Translations under genes and position numbers: made by a program
The notes under the pieces: generated by a model
Told to the model about the DNA's origin: nothing
The model's database searches: none
What the model saw: the letters and a program-made list of their open reading frames with translations, nothing else
Shown here: positions 22,447 through 31,285 of the stretch, piece by piece
Position numbering within the stretch: position 1 is the stretch's first letter
Layout: each line of letters opens with the position of its first letter
From: Tagaea sp. CACIAM 22H2
GTDB lineage: Bacteria; Pseudomonadota; Alphaproteobacteria; CACIAM-22H2
Length of the DNA stretch: 64,000 nt
Assembly: GCA_014444615.1 (NCBI GenBank)
Contig: PVXE01000007.1
Coordinates: 43,629-107,628, forward strand
Direction of reading: 5' to 3'

Positions 22447-25349
22447 GCGAAGCGTTCGATCGAGAAGGGCTTCATGTCGAAGCCCGGATCGCGCCCGGCG
22501 ATCAGATCGGCGGTGATGCGGCCCGCGATCGGGCCCAGCGTGTAGCCGTTCGACGTGACCGCGTTGAAGAAGCCGGGCAGACCCGGCACTTCGCCCAAGA
22601 GCGGCGCGCCGTCGAGATTGACGTTCATCGCCGCCCAGGCACGCAGGATCTGATAGCCGTCCAACGCCGGCACAACGCGGCGGGCGACCCAAAGATTGCC
22701 TTCGACCGAACCGCGCAACACGCGGCCCAAGCCCGTCGCGGGATCGGCCGACGCGGTCCAGCCGCCGCCGACGATGAAGCCGCCGGTATCGGCCTGTTTC
22801 AGCGTCAAATGCCGGTCGGCATGTGCCACCAATTGCGTGACGATCTTCGGCCCCGGCGTCGTCACGACGATCTGCAGCGGCGCGCCTTTCACCGGCACGT
22901 CGATGCCGACCAGCTTGCCGATCGCCGGGCTCCAGGGACCCGCTGCGTTGACCACGCGCCGCGCGCGGATCGTACCGCGATTGGTCGTCACGCGCCAAAG
23001 GCCGCCCTCGCGTTCGATCGCGCGGACTTCGCAGCCGGTGCGTAACGTGGCACCCGCGCGCTTGGCGAGATCGACGACCGCATAGGTCGCGGTCAACGGA
23101 TTGATCTTGCCTTCCGACGGGCAATAGGCCGCGCCGATCAGCTTTTCGGAAAGGGCGGGGGCGAGATCGCGCAATTCGTTGGCGCCGATGACATGGCAAT
23201 CGACGCCGTAGCTGCGTTCCAACTCCGTTTTGGCGGCGAGGAAGGCAAGATCGCGCTCGCTCTCCGCGACCATCAAGCCACCGGTCGTGCGGATTTCGAG
23301 ATCGAGCCCCGATTGCGCTTCGATCTCGCGCCACAACGCCGTGGCTGGCGGCCCCAGCACAAGCGTCCGTGCGGCCGGGCCGCCGCCGGCTTCGGCTTTC
23401 GCGCCGAAATCGAAGGACAGGAGCTGCACATGCAAGCTGCCGGCATTGGCGCCGGAGGCTTGTAGATTCGGTTCGTCGCGCTCGACGAAAATCGTCTCGA
23501 TGCCCGCGCGCGCCAGGAACAGCGCCGTCGACGAGCCGAGAATGCCGCCGCCGATCACCAGCGTGTCGGTCGCCAAGGTTTCGTCGCCGCTTTCGCGCCC
23601 CGCGCGCACGCGCGCGGCGATGGGCAAGGGTGCCTCCATACGCTTATGCCCGCCCCATTCGGGTTGCTCGAAGGCAAGCGCTGTGACCGGCACGGGTTTC
23701 GCGGGAATGCGCGGCGCGAAGAAATCATAGGCGCCGATGGGCTTGCCCGTTTCGGCGGCGATCAAGCGTGCGAGCGTGGCCGCGCAATTGCGGCCCTGAC
23801 AGCGGCCCATCCCGCTGCGCGTGTTGCGCTTGAGCGCACCCAGCGAAGCGGCACCCGCTTTGGCGAGTTCGCGGATACGGCCGGCGGTCACTTCCTCGCA
23901 GCGGCAGACGATCGTCGAATCGTCGATCTTCCGGACGTCGAAAGCGGGGGCTTGATAGAGCGACCACAGCGCGTCTTGAAAGCGCCGCGCGCGGGCCAGA
24001 TCGATGCTGGCCGCGGCGATATCCAGACTCTCGCGCGGACGGCCCAACTCGGCAGCGACCGCCGATCCGGCGAGAACGCCGCGCGCGCGCGCGATCCGCG
24101 AGCCGCCGATCTCCGCCCCATCGCCGATCACGCGCACGCTCTCGATATTCGTGGCGCCATCTTCGGCCGTTTCGGCCGCAAGCCCGCCAACATGCCGGTC
24201 GACGAAGCGATGCGCCACCCCCAATTGTCGCGCCAACTCGCTCGACGGCACGAAGCCGTAGCCCAGCGCCAGCGCGTCGCCGGTTAGAACGGTGCCGTCG
24301 TCGAGCTTGGCGCGAGCGAAAATCCCCGCATTGCCTGCTTCGGCCGCGACGACCGAACGGCCCCAAAGAATGGGAACGCCCGCTTTGCGCAAACGACGCA
24401 TCATGCGCCAGCCTTCGGCCGCGAGATCGGGAGCCGCCATCGCCAAGCCGAAGGCCGCACGCCAATCGGCAAGACCGGGCTCGGGCGCGGCTTCGACGAC
24501 CGCGACGACATGCGCGCCGCCATCGACGAGTTCGAGCGCTGTTTGCAGGTTCAGCGGGCCGTTACCCGCGACGATAACCTTCTCGCCGGCGGCGACGCGA
24601 TAGGCGCGCGCCAGTGTTTGCGCGGCACCCGTCGTCATCACGCCGGGCAAGGTCCAGCCCGGCATCGGGACGGGGCGTTCGTAAGCGCCGGGTGCAAGGA
24701 TCAAGCGGCGCGGTGCGTAGACGACGGATCGCTCGTCGACGAGGGCTGCGATCTCGCCGGGCGCGAATGCGCCCCAGACGACGGCGTTCGAGACGATCTT
24801 GGTGCCGGCCGTCAGCGCGGCCTGGGTCAGCGCGCCGCCTTGGCGGAATTGCTTGTCGATCGCCGCCGGCGCGATCGAATGCGTGTCGGCGAGCGGCTTG
24901 AAGTACTGGCCGCCAGGGGCGGGGCGTTCGTCCAGCACGATCGCCGACAATCCGGCTTCGGCGATCACGCGCGCGGCTTCCAAGCCCGCCGGGCCCGCAC
25001 CGACGATCAGCGCGTCGCAGTCGATCTTTTCCGGCGCGGCACCGGGTTCGGGGGCAAGTGCGGCCCCGTGCGACGGCGGCGCGGATTCGATGCGTTGCCC
25101 ATCGGCGAGCTTGACCAGGCAAGCGCGTTGTTCGGGTTTGCCGTCGACCGTGACGACGCATTCAAAGCAAGCGCCCATGCCGCACCACAGCCCGCGTGCG
25201 GCACCCGAACGCGCCTTGCGCAAGGTGCGAACGCCGTTCGCGGTCAGGGCGGCGGCGATCGTTTCGCCTTCCAGCCCTTCGTAACGCTCGCCGTCGAAGG
25301 TGAAGCCGACGCGCGCGGCGACGGGTTTGGCTTTGCCGGAAAGACGCAT
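22443..25349 (-). CDS. Three-in-one HcnABC/LhpBEF-like amine or D-amino-acid dehydrogenase fusion
   Basis: This 968-residue protein joins three units usually encoded separately. Residues 1-95 are a [2Fe-2S] HcnA-like domain with Cys56, Cys61, Cys64 and Cys77 (C-x4-C-x2-C pattern). Residues about 110-545 are an HcnB-like NAD(P)/FAD module with GAGPAG (117-122) and GNGP (262-265), ending in a BFD-like [2Fe-2S] site (Cys482, Cys484, Cys517, Cys522). Residues about 590-968 are an HcnC/DAO-type flavoprotein with GGGILG (600-605) and SGANAG. Such heterotrimers oxidise glycine (HCN synthase), opines or D-hydroxyproline. The ATG is two bases after the aminotransferase stop. Substrate is unknown; HCN synthase is possible but the neighbours favour D-amino-acid catabolism. 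Confidence 0.85.
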   Translation of the reverse strand: MRLSGKAKPVAARVGFTFDGERYEGLEGETIAAALTANGVRTLRKARSGAARGLWCGMGACFECVVTVDGKPEQRACLVKLADGQRIESAPPSHGAALAPEPGAAPEKIDCDALIVGAGPAGLEAARVIAEAGLSAIVLDERPAPGGQYFKPLADTHSIAPAAIDKQFRQGGALTQAALTAGTKIVSNAVVWGAFAPGEIAALVDERSVVYAPRRLILAPGAYERPVPMPGWTLPGVMTTGAAQTLARAYRVAAGEKVIVAGNGPLNLQTALELVDGGAHVVAVVEAAPEPGLADWRAAFGLAMAAPDLAAEGWRMMRRLRKAGVPILWGRSVVAAEAGNAGIFARAKLDDGTVLTGDALALGYGFVPSSELARQLGVAHRFVDRHVGGLAAETAEDGATNIESVRVIGDGAEIGGSRIARARGVLAGSAVAAELGRPRESLDIAAASIDLARARRFQDALWSLYQAPAFDVRKIDDSTIVCRCEEVTAGRIRELAKAGAASLGALKRNTRSGMGRCQGRNCAATLARLIAAETGKPIGAYDFFAPRIPAKPVPVTALAFEQPEWGGHKRMEAPLPIAARVRAGRESGDETLATDTLVIGGGILGSSTALFLARAGIETIFVERDEPNLQASGANAGSLHVQLLSFDFGAKAEAGGGPAARTLVLGPPATALWREIEAQSGLDLEIRTTGGLMVAESERDLAFLAAKTELERSYGVDCHVIGANELRDLAPALSEKLIGAAYCPSEGKINPLTATYAVVDLAKRAGATLRTGCEVRAIEREGGLWRVTTNRGTIRARRVVNAAGPWSPAIGKLVGIDVPVKGAPLQIVVTTPGPKIVTQLVAHADRHLTLKQADTGGFIVGGGWTASADPATGLGRVLRGSVEGNLWVARRVVPALDGYQILRAWAAMNVNLDGAPLLGEVPGLPGFFNAVTSNGYTLGPIAGRITADLIAGRDPGFDMKPFSIERFA

Positions 25350-25351
25350 CT

Positions 25352-26233
25352 TCAGATCGGCGTGCCGTGCCAGCCCGCTTCGCGCTTTTTCCAATAAAGC
25401 GCGTTGAGCTTGTCGGTGATCGGGCCCGGCGCGCCGCCGCGCAACATGCGCCCGGCCGCTTCGCGGATCGGCAAGGCCGCACCGGAGGTCGAGCAAGTGA
25501 AGGCTTCGTCCGCCGCGAACAGATCGAAGGCGGTCAACGCGCCGGTCTCGACCGGAATGCCGAGTTCCGCCGCCAATTCGCAGAAGGTCATACGCGTGAT
25601 GCCGTGCAGCACGCCCAGCGACGGCGTGCGCAACACGCCGTTCTTCGCCAGGAACAGGTTGGAGCGCGGCGCTTCCTCCAAGAAACCCTGCGCCGACAGC
25701 CAGACGACGTCGTCGTAGCCGCTGTCGAGCGATTCGATTTTCGCGAGCTGGTACTGCAGCCGCGACGTATGCTTGTAGCGCGGGTCGAGCGTGTCGGGCG
25801 CCATGCCGCGCTGATGACCTATCTGCAACCGGATGCCCTTCGCGCGCTGCTCGGCCGTGCCCAGATGCGCGTACGGGGTCGCGAAGGCGCGCACGCTGGG
25901 CTTCGCCGCGCGTGGATCGGGATTCCCCGAAGCAAGCAGACCGCGCGTGACGATGATCTTGATCGACGCGTCCGTCAGGCCGTTGCGCTTGGCCGTTTCG
26001 CGCACCACATTCCGCCAATCCTCGCGCGACAGGCCGGTATCGATCCGGGCGGCGTGCAGCGTGTCCATTAGCCGGTCGAGATGGTCGTCGAGCCGGAAGA
26101 TCAGGCCTTTCCAAGCCGAGACGACCTCGTATACGCCGTCGCCGAACTGCACGCCCAGATCGAAAGCCGAGAGCCGCGCCTGGCTTTCCGGCAGATAGGC
26201 GCCATCGCAGTAAAGGATCGGTTCGTTCGCCAT
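25352..26233 (-). CDS. Class IV PLP aminotransferase (D-amino acid aminotransferase-like)
   Basis: The 293-residue fold-type IV PLP enzyme has the Schiff-base lysine Lys154 in the DPRYKHTS context. The early GVQFGDGVYE motif and late EAPRSNLF and HGITR motifs are typical of the D-amino acid/branched-chain aminotransferase family. It lies between the phosphotriesterase-family gene (4-base gap) and the fused flavoenzyme (2-base gap) in one operon. Family members transaminate D-amino acids, branched-chain amino acids or amino-sugar acids; the D-amino-acid option best fits the neighbouring DAO-type oxidase (inference). Confidence 0.85.
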   Translation of the reverse strand: MANEPILYCDGAYLPESQARLSAFDLGVQFGDGVYEVVSAWKGLIFRLDDHLDRLMDTLHAARIDTGLSREDWRNVVRETAKRNGLTDASIKIIVTRGLLASGNPDPRAAKPSVRAFATPYAHLGTAEQRAKGIRLQIGHQRGMAPDTLDPRYKHTSRLQYQLAKIESLDSGYDDVVWLSAQGFLEEAPRSNLFLAKNGVLRTPSLGVLHGITRMTFCELAAELGIPVETGALTAFDLFAADEAFTCSTSGAALPIREAAGRMLRGGAPGPITDKLNALYWKKREAGWHGTPI

Positions 26234-26237
26234 CGTC

Positions 26238-27263
26238 TTACTCTCCCGTCAGGAAGCGGCGCGGATTGTCGCGCATCAATTCATCGATCTCGGCGGCCGT
26301 GAAGCCGCGGTCGCGCATCAAAGGCACGACATTGGCGATCAGGTGGCCGTAGCCGTGACCGCCGAACCCGGCCAGGCGGGTCCGCGTGCAAATGTCGTGC
26401 GACAGCAGAAGCTTGGCGCCGAAACCGTCGTCCATCGCCTGGCGCAGATATCGTATCCGCATCCAATCCGTCGGCAAATCGGCGCTGCCGAACCAGTAAT
26501 TCGACGTTTCGATGCCGAAGAAGTCGATCTCGACCCAGCAGCCGCGCTCGGCAAGGCGCCGGATCGAGGGATAGTCGAAATAGGTGCGGTCGACATGGCT
26601 GATCGCGACCCGCGCGATGTCGGCGCCGGCCGCGTCCAAAACGTCGAGGATTTCGTGCGGTGCGTCGGGATGGCGGCCAGGATGGACGTTGATCGCAGCA
26701 CCTGTGCGCCGCTGTGCACGCGCGGCGGCGATCAGCGAGCGGCGCTCGAAATCCGCGAGCGGCCAGGCGCAGCCGACCTCGCCGATCAGCCCGCAACGTA
26801 TATCCGTGCCCCAGGCGCCCGCGACGAGCTGTTCTTCGATCCGGTCGGTCAGCCATTCGACCGGTCGCGCGCGCGTGTCGGAATCCACGAATTCCGCCGT
26901 GTAAAATCCGGCACCCAAGACGATATGCACGCCGGTCGCGCGCGCGATTTCGCGCAGACCGATCGGATCGGGTGCGATCCCGCCGGTCGTGAGGTCGAAA
27001 ATCGTGCCGCCGCCCGCGGCCTTGAAAGCCGCGACTTCGCGCAAGGCAATTTCCCGAAGGTCAAGGCGGTGATTGCCTTTGTAGTCCAGGGGCCGATAGT
27101 CCACCGCGTAGCGGTTCGCCAGCGTGATTTCGGTGTCGCGGATCGCCGGGTCACGCAACGCCAACGGGGTCAGGTCGCACAGAATATGCTCGTGGGGCAG
27201 GGTCGGACCTAAAGTTCCAGATGGAACCGGTCCGAGAACCGTGATTACTTCCCCTCGCGCCAC
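26238..27263 (-). CDS. Phosphotriesterase-family hydrolase (lactonase-like)
   Basis: The 341-residue TIM-barrel metallohydrolase has His24 and His26 (PHEHILCD), a bridging acidic residue Glu162 in IGEVG (as in Php-type members, replacing the carbamylated Lys), His194 (NVHPG), His223 (SHVDRT) and Asp290 (SHDICTR). Native substrates of this family are mostly lactones. The start is a GTG at 27263 with a GGGGG run upstream. It is the first gene of the minus-strand operon and divergent from the DapA-like gene by 63 bases. It may open a lactone produced from the oxidised substrate. Confidence 0.83.
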   Translation of the reverse strand: MARGEVITVLGPVPSGTLGPTLPHEHILCDLTPLALRDPAIRDTEITLANRYAVDYRPLDYKGNHRLDLREIALREVAAFKAAGGGTIFDLTTGGIAPDPIGLREIARATGVHIVLGAGFYTAEFVDSDTRARPVEWLTDRIEEQLVAGAWGTDIRCGLIGEVGCAWPLADFERRSLIAAARAQRRTGAAINVHPGRHPDAPHEILDVLDAAGADIARVAISHVDRTYFDYPSIRRLAERGCWVEIDFFGIETSNYWFGSADLPTDWMRIRYLRQAMDDGFGAKLLLSHDICTRTRLAGFGGHGYGHLIANVVPLMRDRGFTAAEIDELMRDNPRRFLTGE

Positions 27264-27326
27264 TCTTGCGCCCCCCGTCGAACGTCAGCACTATAGCGAT
27301 CCAACACATACATTTCGGATAGAGCG

Positions 27327-28211
27327 ATGGCAAAGCCGTTTCGCGGCACCTATACGGTCCTGATCACGCCCTTCGACGAAACCGGGGCGAAGGTCGATCT
27401 TAAAGCGATGGCCGATCTCGTCGATTGGCAGATCAAGCAAGGCATCCACGGCCTCATTCCGCTGGGGTCGACCGGCGAGTTCCTGTCGCTGACCGACGAC
27501 GAACAGGCGGCCGTCGCCGAAACCGCGATCAAGGCGGCCAAGGGCCGCGTGCCCGTGCTGATCGGCACCGGCTGCGAAAATACGCTCGACGGCGTGCGGC
27601 TTTCCAAGCGCGCCGAAGCGCTGGGCGCCGACGGCGTGATGATCATTCCGCCCTTCTATTCGACGCCGACGGAAGACGAGCTGTTCGAGCATTACCGGCG
27701 CATCGGCGAAGCGATCGGCATTCCGATCATGATCTACAACAATCCGGCGACCGCGAATGTCGATATGCGGCCCGAAACGGTGAAGCGCCTCAGCGCCATC
27801 GATAACGTGCGCTACATCAAGGAGTCGACGCTGGAAGTCACGCGCGTGCGCGACATCATCGATTTGTGCGGCGACCGGATGACCGTCTTCGCCGGCATTC
27901 TCGGTTACGAATCCTTCTGGCTTGGCGCGCAAGGCTGGGTCGCCGTGTGCTCGAATCTTCTGCCGGCGGAATCGGCGAAGCTGTTCGAACTCGTCGCCGA
28001 CGCGAAGGATCAACCGGCGGCGCTGGCGCTCTACAAGCGCATCCTGCCGATCGTGCGCTGGGTCGGCGGCCACCGCTACGTCGCGGCGACGAAAGCGGGT
28101 TTCGCCATGATGGGGCGTCCCGTCGGCCCGCCGCGCCCGCCGCGTTTGCCGTTGCCGGCGGCCGATGTCGAGGCGTTGCGGAAGGATCTGAAAGCGCTGG
28201 GTGTCATCTGA
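27327..28211 (+). CDS. DapA-family lyase/deaminase
   Basis: The 294-residue class I aldolase-type TIM barrel has the family GSTGE motif (47-51), the proton-relay Tyr137 in IYNNP, and the Schiff-base Lys165 in YIKEST. True dihydrodipicolinate synthase, N-acetylneuraminate lyase, KDG-type aldolases and the pyrroline-4-hydroxy-2-carboxylate deaminase (LhpC) share this fold. Because it is divergent from an LhpBEF/HcnABC-like fusion and followed by an amino acid importer, a deaminase or aldolase in amino-acid breakdown is more likely than lysine biosynthesis. Confidence 0.85.
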   Translation: MAKPFRGTYTVLITPFDETGAKVDLKAMADLVDWQIKQGIHGLIPLGSTGEFLSLTDDEQAAVAETAIKAAKGRVPVLIGTGCENTLDGVRLSKRAEALGADGVMIIPPFYSTPTEDELFEHYRRIGEAIGIPIMIYNNPATANVDMRPETVKRLSAIDNVRYIKESTLEVTRVRDIIDLCGDRMTVFAGILGYESFWLGAQGWVAVCSNLLPAESAKLFELVADAKDQPAALALYKRILPIVRWVGGHRYVAATKAGFAMMGRPVGPPRPPRLPLPAADVEALRKDLKALGVI

Positions 28212-28286
28212 GATTGGCGTCCGATTTGCATGACAAGGGCCTTCGCGCGCAGCGCGGACCCGAATTCGGAGAGGATGGATCGTAAA

Positions 28287-29144
28287 ATGAAGAAAATCGA
28301 AACCTTGAAGCTCAATCGCCGTGCGGCTCTGTTGGGGGCGGGTGCGGGTATGGCGGCCGCGGCCTTCGCGCGCCCGGTGCGCGCGCAAGCCAAGATCGCG
28401 CCGCCGAACCTGATCAAGGCCAACACGCTGGTCATGTCGATCAACCCGACGCTGCCGCCGCTGCAATTCGTCGACGATCGCGGCCAGTTGCAGGGCATGC
28501 GCGTCGAGCTCGGCAACGAAGTCGCCAAGCGCCTGGGTCTGACGCCGGAATATGTGCGGATCGAATTCTCGGCGATGATTCCGGGTCTCGCCGCCAAGCG
28601 TTGGGACATGATCAACACGGGCATCTTCTTCACCGAAGAGCGCTCGAAGCTCATGTACATGGTTCCCTACGAGCAGGCCGCGGTCAGCTTCCTCGCCGCG
28701 CGCGGCAATCCGCTCAGCATCTCGAAGATCCAGGACCTGGCCGGCCGGCGCGTGTCGGTCGAACTCGGCGGCATCGAAGAGCGCCGCACGCGCGAAGTGT
28801 CGGACATTCTGGTGAAGGAAGGTCTGCGCCCGTTGACGGTGCTGACCTTCAACAACTTCGCCGAAGCTTTCCAGGCTTTGCGCGCGGGCCAGTCGGATGC
28901 AGCTACCAGCATCGACGCGACGGCGATGTTCATGCAGCAGCGCGGCGACTTCACCCGCGCGATCAGCGGCGTGTTCCCGCAGACCGCTTGCTTCGCCTTC
29001 GCCAACAAGGCGCTGGCCGAGGCCGTGGTCGGCGCGCTCAACGACACCAAGCGCGACGGGTTCTACGACCAGCTGTTCGACCGCTACGGCGTGCTGAAGA
29101 TCGACGGCAGCTCGTTCAAGATCGACGGCCCCGGTCCGGCCTGA
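28287..29144 (+). CDS. Polar amino acid ABC transporter, substrate-binding protein (family 3)
   Basis: The 285-residue secreted binding protein has an N-terminal Tat-like signal (LNRRAALLGAGAG ... ARPVRAQA). The mature part has NPTLPPLQFVDDRGQLQGMRVELGNEVAKRLG, the family 3 pattern for polar amino acids. The ATG at 28287 is preferred because GAGGATGG then sits at normal spacing; 28275 is an alternative. A strong intrinsic terminator follows before the permease gene, so this protein is probably made in excess over the permease. The ligand is likely the amino acid processed by the flanking enzymes. Confidence 0.88.
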   Translation: MKKIETLKLNRRAALLGAGAGMAAAAFARPVRAQAKIAPPNLIKANTLVMSINPTLPPLQFVDDRGQLQGMRVELGNEVAKRLGLTPEYVRIEFSAMIPGLAAKRWDMINTGIFFTEERSKLMYMVPYEQAAVSFLAARGNPLSISKIQDLAGRRVSVELGGIEERRTREVSDILVKEGLRPLTVLTFNNFAEAFQALRAGQSDAATSIDATAMFMQQRGDFTRAISGVFPQTACFAFANKALAEAVVGALNDTKRDGFYDQLFDRYGVLKIDGSSFKIDGPGPA

Positions 29145-29150
29145 ACGTCC

Positions 29151-29196
29151 GCGCGGGCGCCCTTTGCGGGGCGCCCGCGCGTTTCTCTTTTTTTTT
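29151..29196 (+). terminator. Strong intrinsic terminator between binding protein and permease genes
   Basis: A perfect 12-base-pair stem (29151-29162 with 29169-29180, GCGCGGGCGCCC and its complement), a six-base loop and a T-rich tail ending in nine consecutive T (29188-29196) form a textbook Rho-independent terminator. It lies seven bases after the binding-protein stop and 22 bases before the permease ATG. Partial read-through would set a high binding-protein to permease ratio. Confidence 0.88.
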
Positions 29197-29217
29197 CGGC
29201 GAGATTTTTGGCGGTCC

Positions 29218-29925
29218 ATGCGCGTTTGGAATTGGGACGGTTTTTGGTCGTATTTTCTGAACCCCTATCTTTTGGAGGGGGCGCTTTGGACGATTCTGCT
29301 GACGCTCAACACGCTGTTCTTCGGCTTTATCCTGGGCTTGATTTTGGCGCTGATGCGCCTGTCGGGTAACAAGACGCTCGATCGCGCGGCGCAATTCTAT
29401 ATCTGGGTGTTTCGCGGCACGCCGCTGCTCGTCCAGTTGATCATCATCTATACGGGCCTGCCGCAACTCGGCCTCGTGCGCTTGACGGTGCTGCAATCGG
29501 CGCTGATCGGCTTGGCGCTGAACGAAGCGGCGTATCTTTCCGAGATTTTGCGCGGCGGCATCCTGTCGGTGGCGAAAGGCCAGACCGAGGCCGCACGCTC
29601 GCTGGGGCTCAAGCCCCATCAGGTTTTCCGCCTGGTCGTGTTTCCGCAGGCGCTGCGGGTCATCATTCCGCCGCTGGGCAACTCGGTGAACGGGTTGCTC
29701 AAGACGACGTCGATCGCCTCGGTAATCTCGATGGAGGAACTGCTGCGGCGCGGCCAGATCCTGATGCAGCAGCGTTTCGAGGTGCTCGAGATCTTCATGG
29801 TCGTCGCGATCATCTATCTCGTGATGACCACGTGCTGGGATTTCGTCCAGCGCCGGATCGAAGCCCATTACGGCAAGGCCTATGGCGCGTTCGAGAACAA
29901 GAACCTCGCGCGCGACGATCGCTGA
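29218..29925 (+). CDS. Polar amino acid ABC transporter permease (HisM/GlnP type)
   Basis: The 235-residue inner-membrane permease has about five helices. The EAA loop region is NEAAYLSEILRGGILSVAKGQTEAARSLGL, followed by FPQALRVIIPPLGN, diagnostic for His/Glu/Gln-type permeases. The ATG at 29218 begins the protein just before its first amphipathic helix. No gene for the cognate ATPase follows; the next sequence is non-coding and then an integrated element. The ATPase is either encoded elsewhere or was separated by the insertion. Confidence 0.88.
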   Translation: MRVWNWDGFWSYFLNPYLLEGALWTILLTLNTLFFGFILGLILALMRLSGNKTLDRAAQFYIWVFRGTPLLVQLIIIYTGLPQLGLVRLTVLQSALIGLALNEAAYLSEILRGGILSVAKGQTEAARSLGLKPHQVFRLVVFPQALRVIIPPLGNSVNGLLKTTSIASVISMEELLRRGQILMQQRFEVLEIFMVVAIIYLVMTTCWDFVQRRIEAHYGKAYGAFENKNLARDDR

Positions 29926-29939
29926 TCGCGCCGGTGACG

Positions 29940-29984
29940 AAAGCGGCATCGTCCGAGGCGATCTATCGGGATCATCGCCGCTTT
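29940..29984 (+). terminator. Possible terminator or structured hairpin after the permease gene
   Basis: AAAGCGGC (29940-29947) can pair with GCCGCTTT (29977-29984). The loop itself contains a small ATCG...CGAT stem. There is only a short T-run downstream, so termination strength is uncertain. It begins 14 bases after the permease stop. Confidence 0.3.
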
Positions 29985-30214
29985 GATCGCGATTTTGGTG
30001 TGGCCCGGATCGGCGAGTCCCGCGTGCAGCGACATGCTGTCTGTCGCTATCCCAAATGATTCAAATTTACCGCGCGACCGTTCCATCCGACGAAACACGG
30101 CGAACCGGCATTCGCGCACGGCATGTGCCGCCTGCGTCCCGGATCATTCATGTTTTTCAGATGGTTATTCGGGTGTCCGGAATGCTCGTGGGGAGCCGGT
30201 CCGGACGACCGGGT

Positions 30215-30262
30215 TGGTAGCGGCGGAGGGATTTGAACCCCCGACCAAGGGATTATGATTCC
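30215..30262 (-). pseudogene. 3' fragment of a CAU-anticodon tRNA (tRNA-Met-like), likely attachment-site remnant
   Basis: Read on the minus strand, this has the 3' part of an anticodon arm (GGAATCATAATCC, anticodon CAT), a TPsiC arm with GGGGGTTCAAATCCC, a 3' acceptor strand CGCCGCT and terminal ACCA. Upstream (above 30262) there is no D arm or 5' acceptor strand. The two outer anticodon-stem pairs no longer match. It is what remains when an element recombines into the 3' half of a tRNA gene. Elongator Met is the best match in my judgement, but an Ile2 tRNA with the same anticodon is possible. Confidence 0.75.
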
Positions 30263-31285
30263 TGACCTCACTCCACCAGGACAGGCACTTAGGGACCGTC
30301 TTGGGGGTAGCGTGGGGGTAATCATCGGCACCTCAGGGCGAACGCCCATCGAAACGCTAGCAGTGTCGACCGATTCGGAAAACGCCCTTCGATGAAGTTA
30401 AAATCGCATCTTTAGATGGTATCGATCCAGACGAGTCTATGTGTACGACGGGCACGACTGTTTTATGCGTTGTTATGCAGACGTCACTCGATGCGATCGA
30501 GGTCGTTTAGTCCGGGTTTTTGAATCACTTACGTGATTTTCAGTCCGTCGCGTGGTGACGGCATCAACAACTGTGTCGATGCCATGAGCGTCGCCGCCTC
30601 TGCCCAGCGTGCTCGAAGGTCGGCTGATCGCCGGACCAATCTGGCGTCGTCGGATCTTCGAATGCGGTGTGCAGCGTGTCTAAGGGCGGCCGCCACAGGC
30701 ATGATTCACGCTGACGAAAGGAATCGTTTTTCTGGGTCACAGATTAGGCGCTATCGGCGCACGATCTTGCGGTCGTCGGCTCGGTCGCGGCGCTGGTTGT
30801 TGGGTCAAGCGGCCCCACAAGAGCCTTGGCGCGTTGGATACCCGCGCATGTCGCCAATTTGCAGCTACGGCGTCTTTGGGCGTTGATACCCGGGTTTTCG
30901 GGCCTGCTACTCCCGAATTTGGCGCAGCTACTAGCCTGTTTTTGCCAGCTACCCAACCAAACTTGAAAAAAATGCGTTTGCTACCCGCAATTCCGTCCGG
31001 AATCGGGATCGAAAAAACGAAATTTTCTAATAAATATCAATGCCTTAATTAAGCTATGGATGTGCCGCTTAACTTGATTTCCAGCACAGGCAAGATTAGC
31101 CTTGCGGCAGTCAAAAATCAAGATTCGGCCCATTAAGCTGGCATGGCGAGGGATGGCGGAGGTGTTTCACCCAGCCTTCGTCCGTGGCGCATTTCGCCAT
31201 CCACTTGCCCCGCCAAAATCCAATATCGAGAGCGCGCCAACGATGCGGATACGTCCGAGGCATCGATCGTTGTTTTCGAGAAATT
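30263..31285. other. Long stretch with no convincing gene
   Basis: About 1 kb between the tRNA fragment and the GntR operator. Base composition falls toward 31000-31080 (runs such as TTTTCTAATAAATATC and TTAATTAAGC). Open frames in all frames are short, without ribosome sites or recognisable motifs. It probably represents island-edge DNA, possibly including the attachment region or decayed genes. I see no tRNA or CRISPR structure in it. Confidence 0.5.

Noticed and set aside
22443..25349. Hydrogen cyanide synthase assignment for the fused flavoenzyme
   Set aside because: HcnABC-like architecture is shared by opine and D-hydroxyproline dehydrogenases, and the neighbours suggest amino-acid catabolism; no evidence singles out glycine.
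27327..28211. 4-hydroxy-tetrahydrodipicolinate synthase (lysine biosynthesis)
   Set aside because: The family motif is shared, but the gene lies in a catabolic and transport cluster and no other lysine gene is near.
30533..30956. Short open frames on both strands in the island edge
   Set aside because: No ribosome site, no motif, and composition like non-coding DNA.
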